This document shows, one piece after another, positions 18,186 through 27,906 of a DNA stretch of 64,000 bases. The notes under the pieces were generated by a model. The model had not been told where the DNA came from and ran no database searches. It saw only the letters and a program-made list of their open reading frames with translations. The stretch spans positions 3,816,115-3,880,114 of the forward strand of contig CP018227.1 in NCBI GenBank assembly GCA_016865035.1. The letters are read 5' to 3'. Numbering within the stretch: position 1 is the first letter of the stretch; every line of letters begins with the position of its first letter. Source of the DNA: Kordiimonadales bacterium IMCC3096 (GTDB lineage Bacteria > Pseudomonadota > Alphaproteobacteria > Minwuiales > Minwuiaceae). Position numbers and translations under genes: made by a program.

Positions 18186-18735
18186 GCCAGGAAAGCAGCA
18201 CGGCCAGCCAGAGCATGGTGAGAAACAGCCAGTAGCACGTCAGCACCCAGGCGGCGATGCGGCTACCGGGCGCGGCAGCGAACCGCGGCACGCCAAGCAG
18301 GGATGTCAGGATACCCAGGGGCAGCGCCAGCAGGACACCCAGGCCGTGCCAGCCCTCCGCCTGAAAGACAAGCTGTGTCGCGATACCGGAGTGGACGAAC
18401 ATGCTCTCCCCGTGGCGCACCAGTTGCAGCCCGGTGAACAGGACCGACAGCACGGATGTACTGACACAGGCATAGAGCCATCGGTCGACCTCCGTACCGG
18501 TCAGCAGCACGAAGGACAGCAATCCGACCGCCATGACCGGGACGAGTGTCAGCAGCCCGAGGCGCGGCCAGTCGAGCACCAGTGCCTGCACGGGCGAACC
18601 GGCATGGCTCAGACTGACCCAGTAATCGATCAGCGGCGGCAGGGTGAACAGGGATGTGGCAAGGATCGCGGCGATGGTCAGGATCACGCTGACGAGCGGC
18701 AGTCCGCCGAGGCGGCGGCTAATCGACATCGACAT
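18166..18735 (-). CDS. Five-helix subunit III-like protein in the oxidase cluster
   Basis: The 189-residue protein has five predicted helices and no match I know by name. Set beside CtaE of this window, it follows the same pattern: GTEVDRW against SGDRKG, then SVLSVLFTGLQLVRHGE against [15 protein letters not shown], then EGWHGLGVLLALPLGIL against [17 protein letters not shown], then AAWVLTCYWLFLTMLWL against [17 protein letters not shown]. It therefore looks like a diverged heme-copper oxidase subunit III lacking the first two helices, like CyoC or NorE proteins. It overlaps DUF983 by 17 bases and SURF1 by 20, which argues for tight co-expression. Homology is my reading by eye. Confidence 0.7.
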   Translation of the reverse strand: MSMSISRRLGGLPLVSVILTIAAILATSLFTLPPLIDYWVSLSHAGSPVQALVLDWPRLGLLTLVPVMAVGLLSFVLLTGTEVDRWLYACVSTSVLSVLFTGLQLVRHGESMFVHSGIATQLVFQAEGWHGLGVLLALPLGILTSLLGVPRFAAAPGSRIAAWVLTCYWLFLTMLWLAVLLSWRDLQSA

Positions 18736-19084
18736 CCTGCGATGCCGCGTACTTGAACTGCAGCGCGATCATTGTTGCCTTGAAGGGACGCAGCAGTGCC
18801 AGTGACCCACCAAGGATGAATGGCCCCCAAAGTACCACATGAAGCCAGAGCGGCGGCGTGAACCAGACCTCCACCAGCAGGGCGAGGGTGACGGTGACCG
18901 CGCCCATGATCAGGATGATGAAGACGGCGGGGCCATCACCGGAGTTCACGTGGGAATAGTCCAGTTCGCAGACGTCGCAGGCGTCGGCAACCTCCAGGTA
19001 ACCGCTGAACAGCTTTCCTTCGCCGCATCGCGGGCAACGGGCGGTCAGTCCTGCGCGAAAGGGGGAGACATAGGATTCATTCAT
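18719..19084 (-). CDS. DUF983 zinc-ribbon membrane protein
   Basis: The 121-residue protein begins with a zinc ribbon (C17-C20 in CPRCGEGKLF, C36-C39 in CDVCELDYS) and continues with two membrane helices (FIILIMGAVTVTLALLVEVWF and LHVVLWGPFILGGSLALLRPF). DUF983 genes sit next to ctaE and surf1 in most alphaproteobacterial oxidase clusters, and a role in oxidase assembly is suspected but not proven. A hairpin with a weak T tract lies between ctaE and this gene. Confidence 0.9.
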   Translation of the reverse strand: MNESYVSPFRAGLTARCPRCGEGKLFSGYLEVADACDVCELDYSHVNSGDGPAVFIILIMGAVTVTLALLVEVWFTPPLWLHVVLWGPFILGGSLALLRPFKATMIALQFKYAASQDVDVD

Positions 19085-19150
19085 GGCCGGACCTGTTCGG
19101 ATTGCTGGACTGGGTTTGGGGTGGGCGTCTGGAAAGGCTCAGAAAGGCAA

Positions 19151-19184
19151 GGGGCCGCGCCGACGGTTTCGTCGACGCGGCCCC
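19151..19184 (-). terminator. Hairpin between ctaE and DUF983
   Basis: A 15-bp stem (19151-19165 with 19170-19184, one G:U) closes an AAAC loop and, read on the minus strand, is followed by TTGCCTTTCT. It lies 24 bases after the ctaE stop and 66 before the DUF983 start, so it probably reduces rather than abolishes transcription of the assembly genes. Confidence 0.65.
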
Positions 19185-19208
19185 CTTGATCGTCAGAAGA
19201 ATGACGGA

Positions 19209-20045
19209 TCAGCCGTGGTAGACCACGCCACCTGAACCGCCCCACCAGTAGATGGCGAAGAACAGGAACAGCCAGACCGCATCAACGAAATGCCAGTACC
19301 AGGCCGCCGCCTCGAAACCGAAGTGGTGGTCGGTCTTGAAGTGCCCGCGCATGGCCCGGATCAGGCAGATCAGCAGGAAGATCGTCCCGACAAGCACGTG
19401 GAAACCGTGGAAACCGGTCGCCATGTAGAAGGTCGAGCCATAGATGCCGCCGGTGAAGCTGAACGGCGCATGCGCATATTCGTAGGCCTGCACGCAGCTG
19501 AAGAGGGCACCCAGGATCACGGTGCAGATCAGGCCGTTCACCAGCCCCTTGCGGTCGCCGGAGACAAGGGCGTGATGCGCCCAGGTCACGGTGGTGCCGG
19601 ACAGCAGCAGGATGACCGTGTTCAGGAACGGCAGGTGCCAGGGATCAAAGACCTCGATCCCCTCCGGCGGCCAGTGACCGCCCATGGCGTCTGTCGGAAA
19701 CAGGCTGGCGTTGAAGAAGGCCCAGAACCAGGCGACGAAGAACATGACCTCCGACGCGATGAACAGCACCATGCCGTAGCGGTGATGCAGCTGCACGACC
19801 GGCGTGTGATCGCCCTTGTGTTCCGCCTCCGAAATCACGTCCTTCCACCACGCGAACATGGTGTAGAGCACGCCGAGCAGGCCGACCCAGAAGACGATCC
19901 CCTCGACCATCCCCTCGCCCTCTGCCGCGTGCATGGACGTGACGGCACCGACGGCCATGATGAAGGCCGAGATCGACCCCACAACCGGCCACGGACTTGG
20001 ATCTACCAGATGGTAGTCATGATTCTTGGCGTGTGCGTCTGCCAT
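19209..20045 (-). CDS. ctaE: Cytochrome c oxidase subunit III
   Basis: The 278-residue, seven-helix subunit III of the aa3 oxidase carries the usual [13 protein letters not shown]-terminus, [52 protein letters not shown] and [17 protein letters not shown]. It lies in the inner membrane beside subunit I and supports sustained proton pumping. The start at 20045 ([10 protein letters not shown]) has AGGGAG upstream on the minus strand; the frame extends to 20087, overlapping ctaG, without family sequence. It follows ctaG by 25 bases. Confidence 0.97.
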   Translation of the reverse strand: MADAHAKNHDYHLVDPSPWPVVGSISAFIMAVGAVTSMHAAEGEGMVEGIVFWVGLLGVLYTMFAWWKDVISEAEHKGDHTPVVQLHHRYGMVLFIASEVMFFVAWFWAFFNASLFPTDAMGGHWPPEGIEVFDPWHLPFLNTVILLLSGTTVTWAHHALVSGDRKGLVNGLICTVILGALFSCVQAYEYAHAPFSFTGGIYGSTFYMATGFHGFHVLVGTIFLLICLIRAMRGHFKTDHHFGFEAAAWYWHFVDAVWLFLFFAIYWWGGSGGVVYHG

Positions 20046-20070
20046 TTTCCAGCTCCCTAACCCTCGCCAT

Positions 20071-20661
20071 TCATTCCTGAACGGCACTCACCTGGATCGT
20101 TGACGATTCGGCCTGCTCAGGCGGCCGCTCGAAGAATGTGTAGGACAGGGTGATCAGTTTCACCTCATCCGCGTTGCTGTCGTCTTCCATTTCCGGATCC
20201 ACGAAGAACTGGACCGGCATGTCGACGGACTGCCCCGGTGCCAGCACCTGTTCGGTGAAGCAGAAGCAGTCGATCTTGTTGAAATAGTACCCGACCTTCA
20301 GCGGTGTCACGTTGAAAGTCGCCGTGCCGATCACGGTGCGGTCCGTGTTGTTGGTCGCACGGTAATAGGCGATGGCGGTCTCGCCGGTGCGCAGCTTCAG
20401 CTCGCGCTGAACGGGCCTGAAGTCCCAGGGCATGCCGCGCGCCACATTGGCATCGAACTGCACGGTGACCATGCGCTTGCCCAGGTGGTCCGCACCGACA
20501 TCCGCTTCCTGCGTGGTACCGCCATATCCGGTCACGCGGCAGAACAGGTCATACAGGGGGACCGACGCATAGGATGCGCCGAGCATCAGGCCGGCCATGC
20601 CGGCGCAGGCGAGCAGCAGCTTGCAATTGTTCCGGCCGTTGCGCGTGACCTGCTCGCTCAT
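20071..20661 (-). CDS. ctaG: Cytochrome oxidase copper chaperone Cox11/CtaG
   Basis: The 196-residue protein delivers copper to the CuB site of subunit I. It has one N-terminal helix ([25 protein letters not shown], with [14 protein letters not shown] after it) and a periplasmic immunoglobulin-like domain. The copper-binding motif [13 protein letters not shown] contains both cysteines, and the conserved [13 protein letters not shown] follows. Its start overlaps the upstream CoxF-like stop as ATGA. Confidence 0.97.
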   Translation of the reverse strand: MSEQVTRNGRNNCKLLLACAGMAGLMLGASYASVPLYDLFCRVTGYGGTTQEADVGADHLGKRMVTVQFDANVARGMPWDFRPVQRELKLRTGETAIAYYRATNNTDRTVIGTATFNVTPLKVGYYFNKIDCFCFTEQVLAPGQSVDMPVQFFVDPEMEDDSNADEVKLITLSYTFFERPPEQAESSTIQVSAVQE

Positions 20662-20813
20662 CGACCGATCTCCACGTTCAACTGCGGGATGACGCCGTTG
20701 GTCATCTTCACGACGGAACCGACAAAGATGAGAATGACGAATGCGGCCAGTGCCAGGGCAATGGCGCGATTGCGACCATGGCGGCGCTTCTCGTCTTCAG
20801 GGGTCAGGGCCAT
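20658..20813 (-). CDS. CoxF-like small membrane protein
   Basis: This 51-residue gene is easily missed. The product starts MALTPEDEKRRHGRNRAIAL, has a single membrane helix (ALALAAFVILIFVGSVVKM) and ends NVEIGR. The layout (charged RRRxN head, one helix, short tail) and the position between ctaB and ctaG match the CoxF/CtaG-adjacent small proteins of alphaproteobacteria. Its TGA overlaps the ctaG ATG (20658-20661), and it begins 5 bases after the ctaB stop, so coupling with both neighbours is tight. Its function in oxidase assembly is presumed from location. Confidence 0.85.
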   Translation of the reverse strand: MALTPEDEKRRHGRNRAIALALAAFVILIFVGSVVKMTNGVIPQLNVEIGR

Positions 20814-20818
20814 GCCGC

Positions 20819-21745
20819 TCATCCCGCCTGCATCAGGACAGGGCCGAACGGCAGCAGTGAGAACAGCGCGAACAGGTAGAAGATGGAGAAGCCGAACAGG
20901 CGTCCCGCCCAGCGATAGGTTCCCTCCTGCTCCCGCAGCAGCATGAAGGCAATGAACAGGAACGCGGCGCCCAGAAGGGCGGCGCCGACCAGATAGGCCA
21001 TGCCGCCGACACCCAGGAACAGCGGCGCGAAGGAGGCGGCGAGCATCAGGAAGCTGTAGCCGACGATCTGGCGACGGGTGGATTTCTCCCCCCGGACGAC
21101 CGGCAGCATGGGCACCCCGGCCTTGGCATAGTCACCGCTGCGGAACAGGGCCAGCGCCCAGAAGTGCGGCGGCGTCCACAGGAAGATCAGCAGGAACATG
21201 GTCCATGCGGGCAGTTCGAGGCCGCCGGTGACAGCCGCCCAGCCGATGACCGGCGGAAATGCGCCGGCGGCACCACCGATCACTATGTTCTGCACCGTCA
21301 GCCGCTTCAGCCACATGGTGTATATGACGACATAGAAGAAGATCGTGAAGGCAAGCAGGCCCGCAGCGGCCAGATTGACCAGCAGACCCATCGTGAAGAC
21401 GGAGGCCGCGGACAGGAACAGGCCGAACGTCAGTGCCTCCTGCGGCATGATGCGGCCTTCAGGGATCGGGCGCTGCTGCGTCCGCTCCATGACGGCGTCG
21501 ATGTCCGCATCGAACCACATGTTCATGGCACCCGACGCGCCCGCACCGACAGCGATGCAGATCAGCGCGATGACCGCCATTGCCGGATGGATGTCGCCCG
21601 GCGCCACCACCACACCGATCAGGCCGGTGAAGAGCACGAGCGACATCACCCGCGGCTTCAGCAGGGCGAAATAGTCGCCCGCACTGGCCTGCCGCGAGGC
21701 AGCGAGGCTGCCTTCATCGGATGAATAGGTGATGTCGCTCATCAT
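20819..21745 (-). CDS. ctaB: Protoheme IX farnesyltransferase (heme O synthase)
   Basis: The 308-residue UbiA-family membrane enzyme attaches a farnesyl group to heme b to give heme O, the precursor of heme a for the oxidase. The first aspartate-rich motif is [19 protein letters not shown] and the second lies in [30 protein letters not shown]. About nine helices are visible. The start may be at 21745 or one codon later (MMSDIT). It sits between subunit I and the CoxF-like gene. Confidence 0.97.
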   Translation of the reverse strand: MMSDITYSSDEGSLAASRQASAGDYFALLKPRVMSLVLFTGLIGVVVAPGDIHPAMAVIALICIAVGAGASGAMNMWFDADIDAVMERTQQRPIPEGRIMPQEALTFGLFLSAASVFTMGLLVNLAAAGLLAFTIFFYVVIYTMWLKRLTVQNIVIGGAAGAFPPVIGWAAVTGGLELPAWTMFLLIFLWTPPHFWALALFRSGDYAKAGVPMLPVVRGEKSTRRQIVGYSFLMLAASFAPLFLGVGGMAYLVGAALLGAAFLFIAFMLLREQEGTYRWAGRLFGFSIFYLFALFSLLPFGPVLMQAG

Positions 21746-21780
21746 GCTCTACCAATAGCTGGTCGGTTGGTGGGGTTCGA

Positions 21781-23415
<1,635 letters not shown>

Positions 23416-23441
23416 CTAACTAGGTATCCGTTCGCGGCGGA

Positions 23442-24263
23442 TCAGTCTGTGGTGACATGAGCGACATCAACGGACTTGTCCGTGATGCCCATGCTCGCCT
23501 GCTGGGTCTGCACCCAGGCGTCGAATTCTTCCTTGGTCACGGCCTTGACCATGATCGGCATGAAGCCGTGGTTGCGACCGCAGAGTTCGGAGCACTGGCC
23601 GTAGTACATCCCCGGCTCCTCGATATAAAGGGGCAGGTGGTTGATGCGGCCAGGCCATGCGTCGGTCTTGTGACCGTTGGCGGGAAGCGCCCATGAATGA
23701 CCGACATCGGCAGAGGTCACGAGGACCTGGATGTTGGTCTTCACCGGAATCACGACCGCCGTATCGGTTGTCAGCAGGCGCGGCTCACCGGGCAGCAGTT
23801 CGTCGTCGGCCTTCATGTAGGCCTCGAAGCTGATGTCGCCATGGTCGGGATATTCGTACCCCCAGTACCACTGGTACCCGGTCACCTTCAGCGTCATTTC
23901 CGACTCGGCCACATCATCGGACTGGTAGAGCAGCTGGAACGACGGGATGGCGATGATCACCAGGATCAGCACCGGCACGACGGTCCAGACGACTTCGATC
24001 AGCGTGTTGTGCGACGTCTTCGACGGCACCGGGTTCGCCTTCTCGTTGAAGCGCACCATCACCCAGATCAGCAACGCCAGCACGAACAGGGTGATCAGCG
24101 TGATCACCACCAGCAGGATGTCGTGGAAATCATGCACGCTGTGCATCAGCGGCGATGCGGCTTCCTGCAGGTTCAGCTGCCACGGCGCTGCCTTGCCCAT
24201 CTCGGCCATGGCCTGTCCCGTCATCGCGAACAGACCCACCATCGTCAGAAAGAAACGTTTCAC
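23442..24263 (-). CDS. ctaC: Cytochrome c oxidase subunit II
   Basis: The 273-residue subunit accepts electrons from cytochrome c through its CuA centre. It has a signal sequence (KRFFLTMVGLFAMTGQAMA), two membrane helices, GYQWYWGYEYPDHGD for the cytochrome c docking aromatic patch, and CuA ligands in DVGHSWALP and CSELCGRNHGFMPIM. I chose the GTG at 24263 because GAGGGAG lies upstream and it gives a clean signal peptide; the longer frame to 24368 does not. It is first in the oxidase cluster, so the promoter should lie in 24264-24473. Confidence 0.97.
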   Translation of the reverse strand: MKRFFLTMVGLFAMTGQAMAEMGKAAPWQLNLQEAASPLMHSVHDFHDILLVVITLITLFVLALLIWVMVRFNEKANPVPSKTSHNTLIEVVWTVVPVLILVIIAIPSFQLLYQSDDVAESEMTLKVTGYQWYWGYEYPDHGDISFEAYMKADDELLPGEPRLLTTDTAVVIPVKTNIQVLVTSADVGHSWALPANGHKTDAWPGRINHLPLYIEEPGMYYGQCSELCGRNHGFMPIMVKAVTKEEFDAWVQTQQASMGITDKSVDVAHVTTD

Positions 24264-24473
24264 GCGTTTCGCTCCCTCAATCCATTTGGCATTGGGACCC
24301 CGACCCTTCCGGTATCCCAGACCGGCTGCGCACCACCCCAAGCGGTTCGACAGCCAGCAAAAAAGCACGGCAAACTATAGCCGGGCCGGACCTTAGTCCC
24401 GAGTCACGCGGCACCACAGGGGCGATATGTCGCATAATCCGGAAGGGGCCTCAAGCCCGCGGAAACCCTCGCT

Positions 24474-25394
24474 TCACGCCCTGTTTCCGACCCCTGTTTC
24501 GGGGGGTGTCGCGCCTCTCAGATAGGCCCTGAATTCCCGGTCCAGATGGGCCGCCATCAGCCTCACCGGCAGGCTGTCACGCATGTCCCCATGCATCGCC
24601 CGCCAGACCTCCAGCCGGAAGTTCAGCACGTCGGGCAACACCCGTACCAGACCCGGGTCCTGCGCGGCCAGCGGGACCTGGCAGCCGCCAATGCCGAATC
24701 CCGAGCGTATCAGCGCGACCTGTACGGATTCGGTGTCCACGCGAATCGCGAAGTCGTCGCGCTCCACCTCCAGGCCCATGTGGCGCATGGCGCGTTCCAG
24801 GTAAGGCGTGGTGTCATACCCGATCACCCGGTGCTGTTTCAGCGCCCCGAAGCTGGTCGGCGTGCCGAACCTGTCGAGGTAGTCCCGATGGGCGAACAGG
24901 CCGACCTCGACCGATCCGAGCATGCGCGCCACCAGACCCGTCTGGCTTGGCCGTGCCATGCGGATTGCGATATCCGCTTCCCGCGTCAGCAGGTTCAGGG
25001 GCGAATCGGACAGCACCAGTTCGATATCGATCTCCGGGTGACTGTCCCTGAAGCGGGCAAGCATCGGCGGCATGACTTCCGACCCGACGAACTGGCTCAC
25101 CGTCAGGCGTACCGTGCCCCTGGCTTCACCGGCCGCGCCACTGCTGGCGCGGATCATGGCCGCCGCCGCGGCTTCCATGGCCTCGGCATGGGCCCGCAGC
25201 GCCAGTGCGGTCGCTGTCGGCGTCAGCCCGTTCCGCGCCCGGGTGAACAGTGCGGCACCGGTGGCCTGCTCCAACTGGTCAACATGGCGTCCGATCGTCG
25301 GCTGGGTCAGGCCAAGCTGCCGTGCCGCAGCAGACAGGGATCCCGTGCGCAGGACGGCGAGAAAGCTGCGGCATGTGTCCCAGGTGAATTCCAT
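24474..25394 (-). CDS. LysR-family transcriptional regulator
   Basis: The 306-residue regulator has the N-terminal winged helix (TWDTCRSFLAVLRTGSLSAAARQLGLTQPTIGRHVDQLE) and the substrate-binding domain beginning at GEARGTVRLTVSQFVGSEVMPPML. It is divergent from the NAD-dependent epimerase-like gene at 25498, the usual LysR-target arrangement. A perfect 20-bp palindrome covers its own start codon, suggesting autoregulation. The inducer is unknown. Confidence 0.93.
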   Translation of the reverse strand: MEFTWDTCRSFLAVLRTGSLSAAARQLGLTQPTIGRHVDQLEQATGAALFTRARNGLTPTATALALRAHAEAMEAAAAAMIRASSGAAGEARGTVRLTVSQFVGSEVMPPMLARFRDSHPEIDIELVLSDSPLNLLTREADIAIRMARPSQTGLVARMLGSVEVGLFAHRDYLDRFGTPTSFGALKQHRVIGYDTTPYLERAMRHMGLEVERDDFAIRVDTESVQVALIRSGFGIGGCQVPLAAQDPGLVRVLPDVLNFRLEVWRAMHGDMRDSLPVRLMAAHLDREFRAYLRGATPPETGVGNRA

Positions 25395-25409
25395 ACAATA
25401 TTGTATGGA
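25390..25409. promoter_or_regulatory. 20-bp perfect palindrome over the LysR gene start
   Basis: TCCATACAATATTGTATGGA is fully self-complementary and includes the regulator's ATG (25392-25394 on the minus strand). It contains ATAC-N6-GTAT, a LysR-box-like dyad. Binding here would block the regulator's own translation start region or transcription, and could act on the divergent gene about 90 bases away. Confidence 0.6.
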
Positions 25410-25497
25410 TAAGATGTGTTTTTAGGCAATTATCTTATGGAGCGTGATGCGCCATCTCTCATGCATCGGTTGAAGCGAAGAGAGGGAAACCAGACTC

Positions 25498-26496
25498 ATG
25501 ACCCGACACATACTCATCATCGGTGCCACGGGTGGCTCGGGCGCGGCGGTGGCTGCAGCCTGCATAGGTCAGGGATGGCAGGTCACCGGACTGACCCGCA
25601 GACATGTCGATGACCGCCCGGCCACTTCTGCGATCCGCTGGGTTCAGGGCGATGCGATGCAGGCTGCAGATGTCCTGCGGGCCGCGCAGGGTGTTCACGT
25701 GATCTTCCACGGTGCCAATCCCCCCGGTTACCGCAACTGGGCGAAGACGGCGCCGCAGATGCTGCAGAACAGCATTGCCGCCGCCCAGGCAGTCGGTGCG
25801 CGCCTGATCCTGCCGGGCAACATCTACAACTTCGGACCGGATGCATTTCCCGTGCTGCGGGAAGACGCGCCGCAGAACCCGGTCAGCGTGAAAGGCGCGG
25901 TGCGCAGGCAGATGGAGCAGATGCTCGACGATGCCTGCCACCAGGGTATGCGGGCACTGGTGCTGCGTGCCGGTGACTTCTTCGGGCCACATGCCCCGGC
26001 ATCCTGGCTGTCGAACGGCATGGTCCGGCCGGGCAAGCCCCCCAGGGTCGTCCGCGATCCCGGTACTGCCGGTGCCGGTCACGCCTGGGCCTATCTGCCC
26101 GACTTCGCGGAGACCGTTCTGCGTCTGCTGCAGGCAGAGGAACGGTTGCGGGACATGGAGGTGGTCCACATGGCCGGACACTGGTTCGACGATGGGAGCG
26201 ACTTTGCACGCGCCGTGGCCGAGGCGGGCAGCGTTCCCGGCGCGAAGGTGAAACCGCTGCCCTGGTGGCTCATTTCCGCGCTTGCTCCGGTGGTGCCACT
26301 GTGTCTTGAACTGCGGGAGATGCGCTATCTCTGGCAGAATTCCATTGCGCTGGACAACACGCGGCTGCGCGAACTGATCGGCGCGGAGCCCCATACCCCG
26401 CTGGAAGATGCCCTGCGGGATACCATGAACGGACTGGGGTGCCGTGCGGAGCAGGATCAGTCGCGCAGCACCGCCTCCACCCCCGCAGCGATCTGA
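25498..26496 (+). CDS. NAD-dependent epimerase/dehydratase-like protein
   Basis: The 332-residue extended-SDR protein starts with the Rossmann motif ILIIGATGGSGAAVAAACIGQGW and has a GNIYNFGPDAFPVL segment around the expected active-site Tyr, followed by RRQMEQMLDDA in place of the usual YxxxK Lys. It may be a non-catalytic NAD(P)-binding relative or use a shifted site. It is divergent from the LysR gene and probably its target. Its last 40 bases overlap the amidase 3' end on the other strand. Confidence 0.82.
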   Translation: MTRHILIIGATGGSGAAVAAACIGQGWQVTGLTRRHVDDRPATSAIRWVQGDAMQAADVLRAAQGVHVIFHGANPPGYRNWAKTAPQMLQNSIAAAQAVGARLILPGNIYNFGPDAFPVLREDAPQNPVSVKGAVRRQMEQMLDDACHQGMRALVLRAGDFFGPHAPASWLSNGMVRPGKPPRVVRDPGTAGAGHAWAYLPDFAETVLRLLQAEERLRDMEVVHMAGHWFDDGSDFARAVAEAGSVPGAKVKPLPWWLISALAPVVPLCLELREMRYLWQNSIALDNTRLRELIGAEPHTPLEDALRDTMNGLGCRAEQDQSRSTASTPAAI

Positions 26497-27800
26497 AACA
26501 GGACCCGGTCGTGATTGTGCATGCCTGTCAGCATGAGACCGACCGGAGCCTCCCCCTCCCGGTGGCAGGGCAGGCTGATTGAAGGGCAGTTCAGGAAGTT
26601 GCCGACACTCGGGTTTCGCAGGCAAAGCAGGTTCAGCGTCGTATAGGCATCATCGTCCCCGTCGAACGTGCTCAGGGGCGGGGCGATGATCGGTACCGTG
26701 GGTGTCAGGATGGCATCGCAGCCGCGCATGGCCAGCGCCACGGACTGCATCATCGCCTGCCGCGCATGCATCAGGTCGATGTAGTCGGCGGCACTGATCG
26801 CGGCACCGCGCTGGATGCGTCCGATGACCCTCGGGTCATAGGTTTCGCCACGCCGTTCGATCAGACTCCGGTGCCAGGCGAAGGAGTCAGCCGCCGCGAA
26901 TCCGCCGGCGGCGTTGAGTCCGGGCAGTTCATCGAGTTCCGGCAGGTGCATGTCGATGATGCGCGCGCCAGCTTCGGTCAGCCGTCGCCGCGCGCCATCC
27001 ATCGCCGCGGCCACGGTATCGTCCATGCCGTCGAGCACGTAGTTGGTGGGGGCCAGGAACGTCATGCTGCGCGGGTCGCGTGCCAGTTCCGGCTTGCCAG
27101 CGCCTCCGGCCAGGATGTCGTCCAGCGTCGCGCAACAATTGACGTTCCGCGCCAGCGGACCAATGGAGTCCAGGGAGTGCGAAAGCGGTGTGGCGCCGGT
27201 CAGCGGCACCCGTGCCTGCGTCGGCTTGAAACCGGTCACTCCGCAGAAGGCAGCGGGGATGCGGCAGGAACCGCCGGTATCCGTGCCCAGCGTCGCCGCA
27301 GCCATGCCGTCCGCGACACTGACCGCGCCACCGGATGTGGAGCCGCCGGGAATCCGGCCTGTCTGCCGGTCCCAGGGCGACAGGGGCGTTCCATAGTGCG
27401 GGTTCAGGCCCAGGCCTGAATAGGCGAACTCCGTCATCACGGTCCGACCGATGATCACCAGTCCGGCGCGCCGCAGTCGGGCGACCGTCGGCGCATCGGC
27501 AGCGGCAGGGGCGGTGTCGCTCAGCGCCCTGGAGCCTGCGGTGGTGACATGTCCCTCTTCGTTGAACAGATCCTTGATGGTGAAGGGAATACCCGCGAGG
27601 GGACGCACCTCCCGACCCGCCTTGCGCATCGCGTCGATGGCCGCCGCCTCTGCCTGCGCACGCTCCGCATGCAGGGTCATGATGGCGGTCGGACCCTGAT
27701 CGCGGCGGGCCGCATCGAGGCCGGTTTCCACCAGTTCGGCCGACGTCGTCTCCCCCGCAGCCAGTGCTGCCGCAATTGCTGCCAGTCCCTGCTCAAGCAT
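26457..27800 (-). CDS. Amidase signature family hydrolase
   Basis: The 447-residue protein has the Ser-cisSer-Lys triad of amidase signature enzymes: Lys in PFTIKDLFNEEG, the Gly/Ser-rich GGSTSGGAVSVADG, and GTDTGGSCRIPAAFCGVTGFKPT. It hydrolyses a carboxamide, but the substrate is not visible and no gatCB genes are adjacent, so it is not evidently GatA. The start at 27800 (MLEQGLAA) has GGGGGAA and AAGGGA upstream; the frame is open to 27860. Its 3' end overlaps the SDR gene by 40 bases. Confidence 0.88.
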   Translation of the reverse strand: MLEQGLAAIAAALAAGETTSAELVETGLDAARRDQGPTAIMTLHAERAQAEAAAIDAMRKAGREVRPLAGIPFTIKDLFNEEGHVTTAGSRALSDTAPAAADAPTVARLRRAGLVIIGRTVMTEFAYSGLGLNPHYGTPLSPWDRQTGRIPGGSTSGGAVSVADGMAAATLGTDTGGSCRIPAAFCGVTGFKPTQARVPLTGATPLSHSLDSIGPLARNVNCCATLDDILAGGAGKPELARDPRSMTFLAPTNYVLDGMDDTVAAAMDGARRRLTEAGARIIDMHLPELDELPGLNAAGGFAAADSFAWHRSLIERRGETYDPRVIGRIQRGAAISAADYIDLMHARQAMMQSVALAMRGCDAILTPTVPIIAPPLSTFDGDDDAYTTLNLLCLRNPSVGNFLNCPSISLPCHREGEAPVGLMLTGMHNHDRVLFQIAAGVEAVLRD

Positions 27801-27906
27801 TCCCTTGTTCCCCCGGTCGTGCACGCCACCGTGCCTGGTGTCGTGTCCGGCCATGATCATGCATGGCCTTAACCGCTTCTCAACTGCTCTGTGTCAGGCT
27901 GCTGCC

